Source: Leguminivora glycinivorella (Eukaryota > Arthropoda > Insecta > Lepidoptera > Tortricidae). From it: DNA of 64,000 bases. Below are positions 51,023-62,239 of the stretch, in pieces. The notes under the pieces are model-generated. The model was not told the DNA's origin. It was given only the letters and a program-made list of their open reading frames with translations, and did not search any database. How positions within the stretch are numbered: position 1 is the stretch's first letter; each line of letters starts with the position of its first letter. The stretch spans positions 8,010,501 to 8,074,500 of the forward strand of contig NC_062982.1 in assembly GCF_023078275.1 (NCBI RefSeq), in the 5' to 3' direction. Made by a program: the position numbers and the translations under genes.

Positions 51023-51149
51023 GAGCGTTTTCCCATCATCCGATCCGATATCGTATGTAGGTAGGATGTCAATGGCAAAAATCAAAGATGGGGCCTTTAA
51101 CAGGATGTCGGCTATACCCGGTATCGGATCGGATAAAGTGAAAACGCAC
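51023..51149. mobile_element. MITE family F, TTA target duplication
   Basis: GAGCGTTTTCCCATCATCCG to GGATAAAGTGAAAACGCAC. TTA at 51020-51022 (shared with family G) and 51150-51152. Confidence 0.82.
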
Positions 51150-51152
51150 TTA

Positions 51153-51361
51153 CTTGTTTCGCCAATCCTTGTAAGATTCCATTAGCGTAACAGAGTTTTG
51201 TAGTTCCCCTCTTTAAGCATTTCAATTTATTAGTAACCTGAGCTGTTTGTGCTCTCCGAGAAGTTAGGCGACTTAATCCTGCCTTTCTGCTGAGAAGTAT
51301 TACGTGCCTGGTACCACTGTATTAGCATTATAGTAAGCTAACGAATTTTACCTTCTCACAC
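51153..51361. other. no recognisable feature
   Basis: Nothing recognised. Confidence 0.35.
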
Positions 51362-51965
51362 GGGCCATTTTTTTTCAAAGTTGTCCACCCCACTTTCTTT
51401 GTAAAATTAGTATTTTTTACGCGATTAATACTCAGAATCGCGAGATCTTTCGATCCTGATAGGAGAAAAAAAGTGAGCGTCAGGACCCCTGCACCACTAC
51501 AGATATTTGATGTTTAGTACATACTAAAATTTAGTACCTATTTGATACTATTTAGTACCTGAGTGAGTACATATATTTGGTACCTCCACTGATATCGAAA
51601 AATCGAGCGAATAAAGTGGCCAGACATTCTGACGTCAGGATGTCTGGACCATTTTTGGTTTACATAGTTCTAGACAACACTACTAATTGATATCTTAGTC
51701 AATATTTACTACCTATTTGGTACCTGTCAATATATTTTTTTCAAATTTTTTTGGCGTACCAGAAAAAAGTTATGATGGAATTTAAAGTTGTGAGCCCAGT
51801 CGTGGCGTTGAAGTATGTAGCGCCTGTCAAAAGAATACAGGCAAATCCGCCTGCCCTCCTGCGCGTCAACTTAAATAGGAATTTATTTTTAGGCACTCAC
51901 ACATCATCTCTACTGACTAGTGGCATTAATATAGTCGAAATATAAAAGTAATAATAATAATAATA

Positions 51966-52672
51966 AGCCCCCAGGGCAGCTTGTGGCGAGCTGAATGGGA
52001 AGTGGCGTCCCTTGGGTCCCATGCCCCCGAGTGTCGGTCAGGCCCCTCCCTCCGGCTTGCCTTCACTGGCCGGCTGGAGTGAACACTGAGCAGGGGTCGC
52101 AGGACTCTCACCTCTGGCTTGCCTTAACCGGCCGTCCAGAGTGGGGTGCCAGAGCTATATAATGCTCGCAGGGTGGAAGTGAAATATGCATAAGACGCGA
52201 GTTGGCACAGTGGCTGTTTCGTACAGACTGGGTAGAAAGCGGCGCACACGTACCTCTCCACACCCTGAGCCGCTCACGCTATGTTGTCCCCTTGTCGCTC
52301 CGTGCGAGCGGCCGTTTTCGGGGACCCATATAGTGAGTTGGCGAGTCACCGCCTGCCTATTTTTTCGTGTTTTTAAAATATATGATCAAGGCAGGTGCCA
52401 TAGACCTTTCCATAGACCGGTCACTAGCACACTAACATCTCAACCCAATAGCCCAGTACAGTTTGTTTCTTTTCATTGCAATAGTTTTACACAAGCCGGG
52501 GCTTGTCCTTGGGTGCATTCTATAGTGCGGACAGGGACAATCGCCGGCTAGTGTCACATTAGGTACTTTAAATTAAACTGTCTTAAAGGGCCTCTGCGCT
52601 GTTGGCTTCGGCCCCACGCACGCCTCCCAAAAGTCCGGGACCCCATGGTCCCGAGAACTGGAAAAGACAAAC
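51966..52672 (+). mobile_element. GC-rich LINE 3' untranslated segment between TAA arrays
   Basis: GC-rich sequence from GCCCCCAGGGCAGCTTGTGG to CCCATGGTCCCGAGAACTGG, bordered by TAATAATAATAA on both sides. That is consistent with a 5'-truncated LINE using TAA repeats as target and tail. No RT motifs remain. Confidence 0.55.
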
Positions 52673-53089
52673 AAATAATAATAATAATAATATTCTTTAT
52701 TGTGCACATTAAGTAATTAGTGTAATTACACTAGTTTTCCATTTTCCTCCTGACCTTGTCGGCTGTTGAAGTACCCGCATTGGGGTAATTTAGAACGTCG
52801 TCTAATTTCGAAAGTCACATAAAATCACCATTTTTTCCATCATATCAAAATTCCCCTTTCGAAATTACCCGAGCATTTCTGTATGTCGAAATTATCTCAA
52901 TGCACCCTATTGACTTTTGTTACATGCTATATAGTTTCAGGGCATATTTAAACTTTTTTATTTATTTATTTAAACTTTATTGCACAATACAGAAGTATAA
53001 ATGGCGAACTTAATGCTTTGAGACATTCTCTACCAGTCAACCAATGGGCTATACCAGAAATATTAAGTAGGTCTTTAGTGTTAAACGGT
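52673..53089. repeat. LINE 3'-end-like sequence
   Basis: TATTCTTTATTGTGCACATT near 52690 and TTTATTTAAACTTTATTGCA with TAAATGGCGAACTTAATGCT near 52967-53015 are two LINE-type 3' ends on the minus strand. Confidence 0.5.
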
Positions 53090-53329
53090 ATTTGGTTTAT
53101 TTGGTAATTTTTATGTGATTTCTTTAAAGAATCGCGGACTCTTTTAATCCTGATAGCCTGATAGGAGAAAGGAACTGTCCTAAGATTTGTTTTCCATTCC
53201 GTTTACCATTTTTTCATAGCTATATCGGTAATGGGATGGACAATCCCAAAAATGTCTGGAAATCTTGGGACAATTTTTTTCTCCTACTAAGACCAAATAA
53301 AGTACCCATGTTAAAAAAAGATTCCAGGA

Positions 53330-53515
53330 ATATAAACTTGACTTCCTAAAATGTTGAAATCCCGAAATGTTGAAAGTATACATTTTGAGAATTCAACTTT
53401 TTAATATTTCAACTTTATAAGAATTCAACATTTTGCAAAACTGAAAAAAATCAACATTCTGGGAAAGTCAACATTTCGGGATTTCAACATTTTAGGAATT
53501 CAACTTGGAGGAGGC
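53330..53515. repeat. motif-iterated region: TCAACATTYYGGGA
   Basis: TTCAACATTTTGC, ATCAACATTCTGGGA, GTCAACATTTCGGGA, TTCAACATTTTAGGA and TTCAACTT follow one another about every 17 bp. The left part has the same words inverted (CCTAAAATGTTGAA, CCCGAAATGTTGAA). Confidence 0.7.
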
Positions 53516-54154
53516 AAAAAAATTTGAAAAAATATATTGACAGGTACCAAATAGGTAGTAAATATTGACTAAGATATCAATTAGTAGTGTTGTCTAGAAC
53601 TATGTAAACCAAAAATGGTCCAGAGTCCAGACATCCTGACGTCAGAATGTCTGGCCACTTTATTCGCTCGATTCTTCGATATCAGTGGTACCAAATATAT
53701 GTATGTACGACCAAATAGTATCAAATAGGTACTAAATTTTAGTATGTACTAAACATCAAATATCTGTAGTGGTCCAGGGGTCCTGACGCTCACGTAAAAA
53801 AGTCCCAAGATTTCCATACATTTTTTGAACCTTCCATTCCGTTATTGCCATAAAAAAATGTATGAAAAAATGGTAACGGAATGGGTAACAAAACCTTAGA
53901 AATTTCCAAATCCAAAAAAAAGTGGGGTGGACAACTTTGAAAAAAAAAATGGCCATACACATGGAGTTTTTTTTTTGTTTTTAAAACGATGTGTATTGTG
54001 TGTTGTCTGTACTTACTAATTACTATAAGTATTTTTATGTATAAGAAAATCTAAATTTGATGCAGTTTCTTATGGTATCTGAAGCTTTATGAAAACCTTT
54101 CCGGTTCCTTACCCTATTAGCGTTTTATTATCTATTCGTCCTGTCTGGCGACGA

Positions 54155-54430
54155 CCTGTCTGGCGCAATCGGTAGTGACCCTGCCTGCTACGCCGCGGTC
54201 CCGGGTTCGAATCCCGGTAAGGGCTTTTATTTGTGTGATGAGCACAGATATTTGTTCCTGAGTCATGGATGTTTTCTATGTATATAAGTATGTATTTATC
54301 TATTTAAGTATGTATATCGTCGCTTAGCACCCATAGTACAAGCTTTGCTTAGTTTGGGGCTAAGTTGATCTGTGTAAGGTGTCCCCAAAAAACAAAAACA
54401 AAACAAACAAAACATTTATTATCTACGTAA
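54155..54430 (+). mobile_element. SINE-1, tRNA-derived, most complete copy
   Basis: Box A region TGGCGCAATCGGTAGTGACC (54171), box B GGTTCGAATCC (54204-54214), then TTTGTGTGATGAGCACAGAT, CTTAGCACCCATAGTACAAG and TTAGTTTGGGGCTAAG, with an A-rich tail. Fragments of it at 2077, 2250, 13435 and 63845. Transcribed by RNA polymerase III if active. Confidence 0.85.
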
Positions 54431-54782
54431 TTATTAGGGTTCCGTACCAAAAAGGTACAAAAGGAACCCTTATGGTGCCGCTCTGTCCGTATGTCTGTCT
54501 GTCTGTCACATTACTAAATATCTCTTTTTATGCTATCGATTTGAAATTTTGAATATTTGGAACATTGTTAGCTTCTACAAACTGAAAGTATTATTTTTAA
54601 AAATTAATTAATATTAATTATAGAAAATGGTCAAAGTGAAAGGGGGGCAAACTGTAAATGTCAAGTTACTAGGTCAAGTGGAGTATCGTTAGAAAGAGCT
54701 CAAAACAGGGGCCACAAGATTCTTAGCTTAGCAACCACCGATGTTGATATGATCAGTGTCCTATCGCTGAGACATCCATACT

Positions 54783-54962
54783 TCCATACTTATATTATAA
54801 ATGGGAAAGTGTGTATGTCTGTTTGTTTATCCGTCTTTCACGGCAAAAAGGAGCGACGAATCGACGTGATTTTTTCGGTGGAGATAGTTGAAGGGATGGC
54901 GAGTGACATAGGCTACTTTTTGTCTCTTTCTAACGCGAGCGAAGCCTCGGGCAAAAGCTGGT
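54783..54962 (+). mobile_element. Lep1-type Helitron
   Basis: TCCATACTTATATTATAAAT to AAGCCTCGGGCAAAAGCTGG followed by T. CTGG fits CTRR. Confidence 0.82.
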
Positions 54963-55299
54963 CTTATATAAATCGTAGTTACAAACGCATTCTTTTAAAA
55001 TTACCTAAACATGAACTTTTTGCACCCATAGTATTTTTTTGTTTCGATTTGAAGTGCCGGGTTGAACTGACTATAATAATTCATAAATGAATATAAAATA
55101 ACTTAGCATCTAATTATATTAAAACTGGGTTTACAGAGTATTTAGTTAATAAACTAACAGAGAACATCGCGGATACGCCAAATGAATACTAAAATAATAA
55201 ACTCTAGGAAGGCAAAGAAAGATAGTTCCTTATTAAGACTACTTCAACTGTATTTATTCTAGGGTAGCTGGTATTACAGAGCTAGTGCTTCGTTGTCTA

Positions 55300-55460
55300 T
55301 GGTTATAGAGCACAGTATAATAAAGATTACTTTCGTACAGTATGGCCACTCCCGCTCCCCACTGAAAGTGCCGCCCACCCCCTCTCGATTACCGTACAGT
55401 CAAAAACGCGAACAGTCGAGCTTTCCTACATCGCGTTTTTCCTGATATAATGAGGTCGGT
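55300..55460 (-). repeat. repeat family M, inverted 3' part
   Basis: GCACAGTATAATAAAG, CTGAAAGTGCCGCCCACCCC and AAAACGCGAACAGTCGA are the complement of 8395-8665. Confidence 0.65.
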
Positions 55461-55694
55461 TCAGGAGCGTCCTTGCGACATGTCGTAAGTCGTAAACTAT
55501 TGAAGTCGAATAGTCTTGATTTTATTTGGACGTTGTCTAACAATAAAATTGTATATTAAAATATTACTTGTTATGTGGGAAATTGAGTCTTGAGGGATTT
55601 AGTCAAATCTGTACTATCTGTAGTTCTATGAATAACATTTTGATGATTCAACTATTGAAAGTTTGTACGGAATCCTCGGTGAGCGAGTCCGACT

Positions 55695-56379
55695 CGCACT
55701 TGACCGGTTTTTTTATTTACATAAGTATTTGTTACTTAGACCGATATGATTATTGATCATAGGTTTGCATGCCTCCCCTTTTCTCCAACAACTGTCATTC
55801 ATCAACTGTCAGTATCTTAAACAGACATTATAATAAAATACTCTACTGTTTTCTACACTAAAATTATAAAAGTGTGTGTGATATTTATCTATCTCTATAT
55901 ATAAACGGCAAAGTCCTGAGTGACTGACTGACTGACTGAAATATAAAGATTCTACATCAAAGTTCCGGAGTGGGGGCTTGTGACGTCACTTCTAAGTAAA
56001 AATTGTACCTAGGCGTGACGTCACGCGAAACTTCAACGCATTGTACCGTCGTCATTTTTCGTTTACGAGAAAAAAAAATACGTTTCCAAAATTATTTGAT
56101 AATCTAACTGACAGACTAATTAGTTTTTTTTAGTCGTCTCGCCTATTATCTAATTATATTTAAAAATAGTGCATCGAATCCCTCCGCGCGGCAGAAGTGA
56201 ATCCATCCATCATTTCATCTTTTAATGTTGTAAATATTTCACATTGCTATTGCTCAAATTATTGAAAGAACAAACATAAACTTCAAGACAAGACAAGTTC
56301 AAGAGTTCCACTTCAAAAAGTTGGCGTCACAAAATTTGCAACACTGAAAATTGGCATATTGCGCGTTGGCGTCAGCCTA
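55695..56379. other. unassigned, with a short GACT array
   Basis: GAGTGACTGACTGACTGACTG near 55917-55937 after ATATATAAACGGCAAAGTCC looks like another interspersed repeat start. GTGACGTCAC occurs at 55980. Nothing coding. Confidence 0.35.
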
Positions 56380-56752
56380 GCGTTAAACGTTTAACGCCTT
56401 TTGGCAACACGCGTTAAACGTTTAACGCCTTCAGCGAAGTGGCAACACTGAGCGTTAAACGTTTAACGCCTTCAGCTGGAAGTGGCAACACTGAGCGTTA
56501 AACGTTTAACGCCTTCAGCTGGAAGTGGCAACACTGAGCGTTAAACGTTTAACGCCTTCAGCTGGAAGTGGCAACACTGAGCGTTAAACGTTTAACGCCT
56601 TCAGCTGGAAGTGGCAACACTGAGCGTTAAACGTTTAACGCCTTCAGCTGGAAGTGGCAACACTGAGCGTTAAACGTTTAACGCCTTCAGCTGGAAGTGG
56701 CAACACTGAGCGTTAAACGTTCAACGCTGTCAGTTGGAAGTCGCATTGGAAG
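56380..56752 (+). repeat. 43-bp minisatellite with an 18-bp perfect palindrome per unit
   Basis: The palindrome GCGTTAAACGTTTAACGC starts at 56380, 56411, 56452, 56495, 56538, 56581, 56624, 56667 and (mutated) 56710. From 56452 onward the spacing is exactly 43 bp, with CTTCAGCTGGAAGTGGCAAC filling the rest. The first two units are 31 and 41 bp and mark the decayed edge. Confidence 0.97.
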
Positions 56753-57194
56753 ATTGACTTAAAAAATATATTTTGTACCCTGGATATTGTTCGACTAGGG
56801 AAAGTGATATTACTAAGGAAAGTAGTAATTTTACTGTTAGGTACCTATAAATATATTGACGTATATTTCAGTTTATCCATAAACTTTATTAAAACAAACA
56901 AGATGTGCTCCATGTTCAAATAATTAAGTACATTATCGAAGAAACCACGTCGTACCGTAAATATGATGTTGAATTCTCTCAGAACAAGCTAGACGAAACC
57001 CTAAACAAACCAGTATCTGTGAACTTTCTGCTCCTATAGTTAGTATGGGTCTTAAATTATCGCTGAGATGGTTATTCTGAGAAATTTCAATATCTTGTTG
57101 ATACAAGAATACGAGGACAAGGCCCGTAGCAAAAAGTAGAATCGTTCACGCAGAGTAGCGTGTTGTAGATTTCTCTCTCTATCGCTTTACCGTA
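56753..57194. other. no recognisable feature
   Basis: Near 57120-57195 an eroded family B-like piece (GGCCCGTAGC, CTCTATCGCTTTACCGTATT). Otherwise nothing. Confidence 0.35.
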
Positions 57195-57419
57195 TTGGCA
57201 CACCTCGGACAATGGCGATCAAATGAATGAAGGGCGTTCCTACGCACACAGCCTAAGCTCGTGTAGGAAATCGCGTACCATGCTTGTATGAGTCACATAT
57301 GAGTGAGATATGACAGGTCGACTGGTCGCGTTCTTGACAGACAGCAACTGTGAGGTAACTGAAAGCGGATGGGTGACACTTTCAGCGGAAAGCAGGGAGC
57401 GATTCCACTTACGCTGGTC
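57195..57419 (+). repeat. repeat family M
   Basis: CACACCTCGGACAATGGCG to GACACTTTCAGCGG; see 8395-8665. Runs directly into a family N copy. Confidence 0.7.
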
Positions 57420-57670
57420 ATTAGGCGTTAAAAATATGCTTAGTGAAAACAAAAGATACCTGCCTAGACGCTTTTTTTGGCATATCATTTTTTTTACACG
57501 CAATTTCGCTTTATTTTCGTTTTAGTTGTATGCAGTTTGCACCGACGCGCACGTTTGGAAATAAGTAATAGTAAGTTTGAAATACTCTTAAGAAATAACA
57601 AAACAATAAGCCCTTTTGTTAAGTTTCAAGTAACAAGGCCTTCGTTTTGAACTGAAGTATACCTACAGTT
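57420..57670 (+). repeat. repeat family N
   Basis: GTGAAAACAAAAGATACCTG, GTTGTATGCAGTTTGCACC and TTTTGTTAAGTTTCAAGT; see 41625-41890. Confidence 0.7.
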
Positions 57671-57955
57671 GCGAGTCGCTCGCTAAGAAGTCTAGTCGCT
57701 AGATCAATTGTACTCTTGGCTACAGGCCCGGGCCATCAGGAGCAAAGATGTCACCTGGGATGGAATTAAACATAATGTGCTTTTCAAATTGGATGACTTC
57801 TAGGCCATACGTGGGTGATTTTCTTCAATGCGCAGATTTCATTAGCATAGGAGACTTCTTAAGAGTACTTTTGTATTTGTAATGCATTAAGGCTAGGTAC
57901 CTACCTATATTCCATATTATACTGGCTGGCTTCTCCTTCTTTGGCTCCAAGGCAC

Positions 57956-58410
57956 CATAGAGGAATAAGTAGGGGAAGAGTTGTAACTCTATACATCAGT
58001 AAATGCGGGTTTCTTGTATAGGCATAGTTAAGTGACATCTAGCGACAATCACGCGTCAATCACGCGTCAAATAGCGTGAATTATCAGTACCACTACTCGA
58101 TACTAGGTGGCAACAGTGTCTCAGCTGCCAAAAAAATAATATTAGAACAGTTTACAACTTATATTACAAGCAGAAGGAATTGAAAACAGAATACTGATTA
58201 ATACTTTGAAATATTAGCTAAAAATTGGTGAGCATTAGACTTTTCGTTCGTCGCGACATCCATTGACAAGTAGCAGTACTGATAATTTACGCTAGTTGAC
58301 GCGTGATTGACGTGGGATTGTCGCTAGATGTCACGTAACTATGCCTATACAAATAACCCGCAATTACTGATGTATGGAGTTACAACTCTTCCATGACGAA
58401 TTCCTCTATG
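57956..58410. mobile_element. foldback MITE family L
   Basis: CATAGAGGAATAAGTAGGGG to CATGACGAATTCCTCTATG, with the same interior as 4624-5055 in inverted orientation. Confidence 0.82.
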
Positions 58411-58569
58411 CTATGAAAGCACCTACGATAGGAAATATTTTGTTACGTAGCGCCAATCAGGGACGGGACGCTGAATGGTAGGGAGGGCGCTAATAAGCAA
58501 AATGGTAAAACAAAATCAGAATAAAAAAAATAAAATAAAAAAAAACAGTGCCGCCAAAATTATATCTTT

Positions 58570-58960
58570 TTTTTATTATATGCTACGTCGGTGGCAAACA
58601 AGCGTACGGCCCGCCTGATGGAAAGCGGTCACCGTAACCTATGGACGCCTGCAACTCAAAGAGTGTCACATGCGCGTTGCCACCCCATTAGAAACTTGTA
58701 CATTCCCTTTTGCTGTGTTAAATACACAGTAAAAAGGAGTGCACAAGTTCCAAGGAGGGTTCGGGTTGCCGACGACTCAAAGGACAATAGATGGAATAAG
58801 TCAGTTCCGTAAGTCCTCCCGTCATCAGCACACCGCACCCTCGCGGCCTCGTGGAGCTCTGGCAGCCTTACTCACCATAATTATCTCGTTCTACCCTGCC
58901 CGCGAATGCTCGAGCCGACACTGGCGCCAATTATTTCATTCGGTAGAAGGCACATAATAA
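58570..58960 (+). repeat. repeat family O, longer copy
   Basis: CTACGTCGGTGGCAAACAAG to TGGCGCCAATTATTTCATTC. It extends about 170 bp further than 46438-46650. Confidence 0.8.
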
Positions 58961-59210
58961 TGCCTCCTTGTGACTGGCTAAAAATTTCACCCCCTCCCCC
59001 CTTTTTTCTCCTTCTCCCTTGGGTATCGTAGAAGACGACTGTGGGATTTGGGTTCAAGTGGTTGGGCTAGCAACATGTCACTGCAATATTACAATTAATT
59101 TTTTTTATACCCTTTTAATTGCTAAAATGACACTGAAACTTGAGCAGTTAGTCATGTGCTCCATCTAACCCTATTGGGAGTACAGACGTGAGTTTATGTA
59201 ATATCAGGAT

Positions 59211-59363
59211 ATTTTTTCAAAGTTGTCCACCCCACTTTTTTGCATTTGGAAATTTTTATGTGGTTTGCACTCAGAATCGCGAGCTCTTTCAATCCTAATA
59301 GGAGAAAAAATGTGTCCCAAGGTTTTTCTCCCAACCCGTCACCATTTTTTCATACATTTTGTA
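59211..59363 (+). mobile_element. MITE family C, left half only
   Basis: TTTTTTCAAAGTTGTCCACC, GCGAGCTCTTTCAATCCTAA and CATTTTTTCATACATTTTGT; stops at the palindrome centre. Confidence 0.75.
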
Positions 59364-59689
59364 TTGAGAGCTTCCTGAGAGTTACTGTGTTCCCAAACGG
59401 GGTACACAGAGCACAAGAAACTCTTGTCAAGGTTACTTCTTAAAATTGACTAAGTATAAAGCTTACTTACATTATCCGTACAGCGAGGGATCGCGGTCTA
59501 AACGATGAACGGCCTTGTTAGCGGTACATGGAACACCACTCTTGAACTAAATCGGTATCATTTTGAGGGTCGTCTACTTGTACTGGCTTACTTTCGGTTT
59601 AGTTAGTAACTTAGTAAGAAATACTAGTACGTAAAAAAAAAACTATAAAAAACAAAATATGAGAAGGTGATTCTTACGGATATTTTCAT
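59364..59689. other. no recognisable feature
   Basis: Nothing recognised. Confidence 0.35.
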
Positions 59690-59900
59690 TAAGTTATATT
59701 ATGGGTAGGCAGAGCACATGAAACTACCCAAGTTTTATTGCCACTCTTGGCAATTGAGAGGTTAATAAAATCGAATTAATTGTGACATTGCAGTGACAGG
59801 TTGCCAGCCTCCCACATTTAACCCATATCCCTTAGTCGACTTTTACGATACCCATGGGAAGAAAGGAGATGGTGAAATTTTTAACCCACCACACGAAATA
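59690..59900 (+). repeat. interspersed repeat (GGCAGAGCACATGAAACTAC)
   Basis: Shares GGCAGAGCACATGAAACTAC and GCCACTCTTGGCAATTGAGA with 50080-50130, and the first part with 25335-25375. Confidence 0.55.
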
Positions 59901-60299
59901 TTATGTTTATTCGTGTAAATGCTAATAAATAAACCTATAGGAGTAGGTACATTTAAAATAAACATAGAAATAACTTTATTAACCTGTGCAACCTGTGAAT
60001 AAAATTGTAAATTCTCTCTCTGTGTGTGAAATAAAAACTGTTTACAAAAAAATTCAACCGACTTCAAAAAGAACAATCATCAACATCGGAAGATCAGCGC
60101 TGGAAGTCACCAGCAACATGCTGAGATGAGGCCATTTCGTGGCACTTCATTCCTTTCTGTCTTGTTGTTATTATGTGTATTTTGTCTTACCTGTGTTCAC
60201 GAATAAACGTTTATTCTATTCTTTCTATTCTAACATGAGGTTCACGTTATGAAAGTGCTAGTTTTCGAGAGAAACTACTCGAGTTACTTAAAAAAACAC

Positions 60300-60540
60300 C
60301 GAAATCACGATATATGCGCCTTTAAAAATTGAGGAGTTCCCTCAACTCTTCATGGATCCCATCATCAAAACAGCTCCAGATTAATATGGGATCACCTTGG
60401 AGGTAGCTCCTTTCAAACAAAAAAGAAATTATTGAAATCGGACCTCGAGTCTCGGAGTAATCAGGTAACATACATAAAATGAACCCGAATATATAAGTAT
60501 AACCTCCTTCTTCTTTATTTTCAGTAAAGAAGTCGGTTAA
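60300..60540 (+). repeat. GAAGTCGGTTAAA-ended interspersed repeat
   Basis: GAGGAGTTCCCTCAACTCTT, GGATCCCATCATCAAAACAG and a 3' end AGTAAAGAAGTCGGTTAAAA. Related to 36640-36868 and to 15160-15300. Confidence 0.6.
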
Positions 60541-60659
60541 AAAATTACATCTGAGATGTTTTTCATGAGCCTTAAAAGCGATCGATCAGTGTACTTAACT
60601 GAGTTATACCACTAGCTCTGACATTAGGAAAAAATCATGAGTGATAAAATAACAATAAT

Positions 60660-61040
60660 GGTAAGCCCAGTAAGTAGGTATGAACACCCCAGGGGGCTTA
60701 GTCCGTGGGATTCGGACATACCCACTTGGCTCTCCCGGACCAGTGGGATCCGGATTCCCCCTGGGTAAATTTACAAAAAAAATGTCAGATACAAAAGGTG
60801 GTGATCTTGGACACAGCGCGGATAGTCCGGCGGTTCCTCTCTGCAGCCTTAACCACCGGCAGCTTGAGCCCTGCCCCGCTGCTGGCGGCACCCTAGGTTA
60901 GGTTTTTTTTTTATAAAATGTGTTTATATTTATGTTTTTTATATTCTTTTGTATATGTTTTTTGTTATTTACTTTTATATTCATATTATAAACAACCTAA
61001 CTTAAGACGTAAAATGAATAAAGTAATGCATAGAAATAAG
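60660..61040 (+). repeat. GC-rich LINE-like 3' end
   Basis: GC-rich from about 60680 to TGCTGGCGGCACCCTAGGTT, then an AT-rich segment with AATAAA-like ATGAATAAAGTAATG at its end. Frames through it (60680-60901) are short and I cannot name a domain. The switch in composition suggests a retroelement end. Confidence 0.4.
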
Positions 61041-61156
61041 TTATTTTTCTCAATTTTAGTATAAACTTGCAGTTTTGTTTAAAAGTGCTAACGAGCATAG
61101 ACACAATTCAAGCACATTCACACTTATAAAGCAAAGAAATTGGGAAAGCTTAAAAA

Positions 61157-61330
61157 CCAGTGTGCGTAGCCGAATGCGCACAAACGTTCACGAAACGCTC
61201 ACGATAAAATCTCTTTCGTAGCTATCTATCTCTATCGCTCTTGCGTATTGGCGCGACAGAGCCAGACTACCTTTCGCGGCGTTTCGTTATCGTTTCGCGT
61301 CGCAGAAATGCCATTCGGATACGGAGCCTG
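61157..61330 (+). mobile_element. MITE family B
   Basis: CCAGTGTGCGTAGCCGAATG to ATGCCATTCGGATACGGAGC, about 174 bp. One of the best preserved copies. Confidence 0.8.
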
Positions 61331-61587
61331 ACCATCTTAGGCACCCATTTATCTTGTACAACTTTTTATAATTTTTAGTATACACACGATATCTCGTAAA
61401 ATATCGCCCTCTTTTGTAACTATTTTCTCCACCATCAATAAACTGTGACTCTCATGGCTTGCCTATGAACCGTATCGGGCATACTTCGGAGAATTGATAC
61501 CACCTGAGACTTTTGGCTCGTTTCATGGGGTTCAGTGAAGTGATGCTTTCTTGTCATTTTGCTGTATAACATAATTTTCATAATGTA
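61331..61587. other. no recognisable feature
   Basis: Nothing recognised. Confidence 0.35.
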
Positions 61588-61979
61588 CACGGTGTAACAT
61601 AAGTAAACCGAATAATTTAATTTTAGCAGCGTATTCCTCATCATATTAGAAGAGTAAAATGTCATATAAACTTTTCTGGATTTCGCCTATAAGCATTTAA
61701 AAAAATAACAATTACTTATTATTTCTCAGAACAAAATGCTATTTTGATAGCGATGATGCCGATATCGGACAAAATCTATCTTCGTGGATAGATGTCAAAA
61801 AATAACTAGTAACTCATTGCAAAAAAAATATTTTTTTGAATTTTTTATTTTTTTATTTTAAGTGCCAGTTTTACGACTAACATTTACTTTTTATGTGAAA
61901 ATACATCCAAAAAAGTAAAAAAAATGCGTGCCCTCAGAAATGCGTAGTTAAAATTATTCGGTTCTTTATGTACACCGTG
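61588..61979. mobile_element. mariner-type MITE (CACGGTGTAACATAAG), TA target
   Basis: Left CACGGTGTAACATAAGTAAA and CCGAATAATT; right AATTATTCGGTTCTTTATGT and ACACCGTG. TA at 61586-61587 and 61980-61981. 392 bp. Confidence 0.75.
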
Positions 61980-62239
61980 TATGGCGTGTAACATGAGCTC
62001 GGAAAGAGATATAAAAATATATTGAACAGTTTCATGAAGGCGGGTAACTTCACAGCAGTTTTTAATACCTACACGTTTTAACAACCCATAGACTATCAAA
62101 ATGATAATCTATTTTACTGTCTTTCACAGTGTAAATTTCAAAAACTCAGGCGACCTAAAATATGAAATAAATATCCTTACAGGTAACTTTCACGTTATTG
62201 TCGAGTAATTTTCTTGGAAATTTCAACCCTTGCCACTGT

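Larger units (their letters stand above)
51474..53792. mobile_element. long-TIR (foldback) element, 2.3 kb, ~280-bp arms
   Basis: The arms 51474-51755 and 53512-53792 are complements, starting TGAGCGTCAGGACCCCTG and containing AAGTGGCCAGACATTCTGAC. They carry iterated RGTACC words (TTTAGTACCTATTTGATACT). The interior holds a LINE 3' end, a second LINE 3' end, a diverged family C copy (53090-53325) and a motif array, so it has been a landing site. No transposase frame. Target duplication unclear because both flanks are A runs. Confidence 0.82.
51362..53956. mobile_element. MITE family C, split into halves 2.3 kb apart
   Basis: Left half 51362-51473 (GGGCCATTTTTTTTCAAAG to ATAGGAGAAAAAAAG); right half 53793-53956 (AAAAAAGTCCCAAGATTTCC to AAAAAATGGCC). 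Joining the two across the insertion gives the layout of 13578-13912. Confidence 0.82.
54434..55694 (+). mobile_element. repeat E-related element (AGGGTTCCGTACC ... GACCGG) with nested insertions
   Basis: The left end AGGGTTCCGTACCAAAAAGG and right end GAGTCCGACTCGCACTTGAC, CGGTTTTTTT are the ends of one element. A Helitron (54783-54962) and an inverted family M fragment (55300-55460) lie between. Confidence 0.6.

Noticed and set aside
54171..54230. A functional tRNA gene
   Set aside because: Boxes A and B are good, but the sequence runs on into the SINE body also present elsewhere without a tRNA fold, so it is a SINE head.
56380..56752. A CRISPR array
   Set aside because: Repeat and intervening sequence are both constant, so there are no spacers; the genome is an insect.
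60183..60193. Recursive splice site on the minus strand (CAGGTAAG)
   Set aside because: No pyrimidine tract precedes it; the eight-base core is expected by chance about twice in a window of this size.
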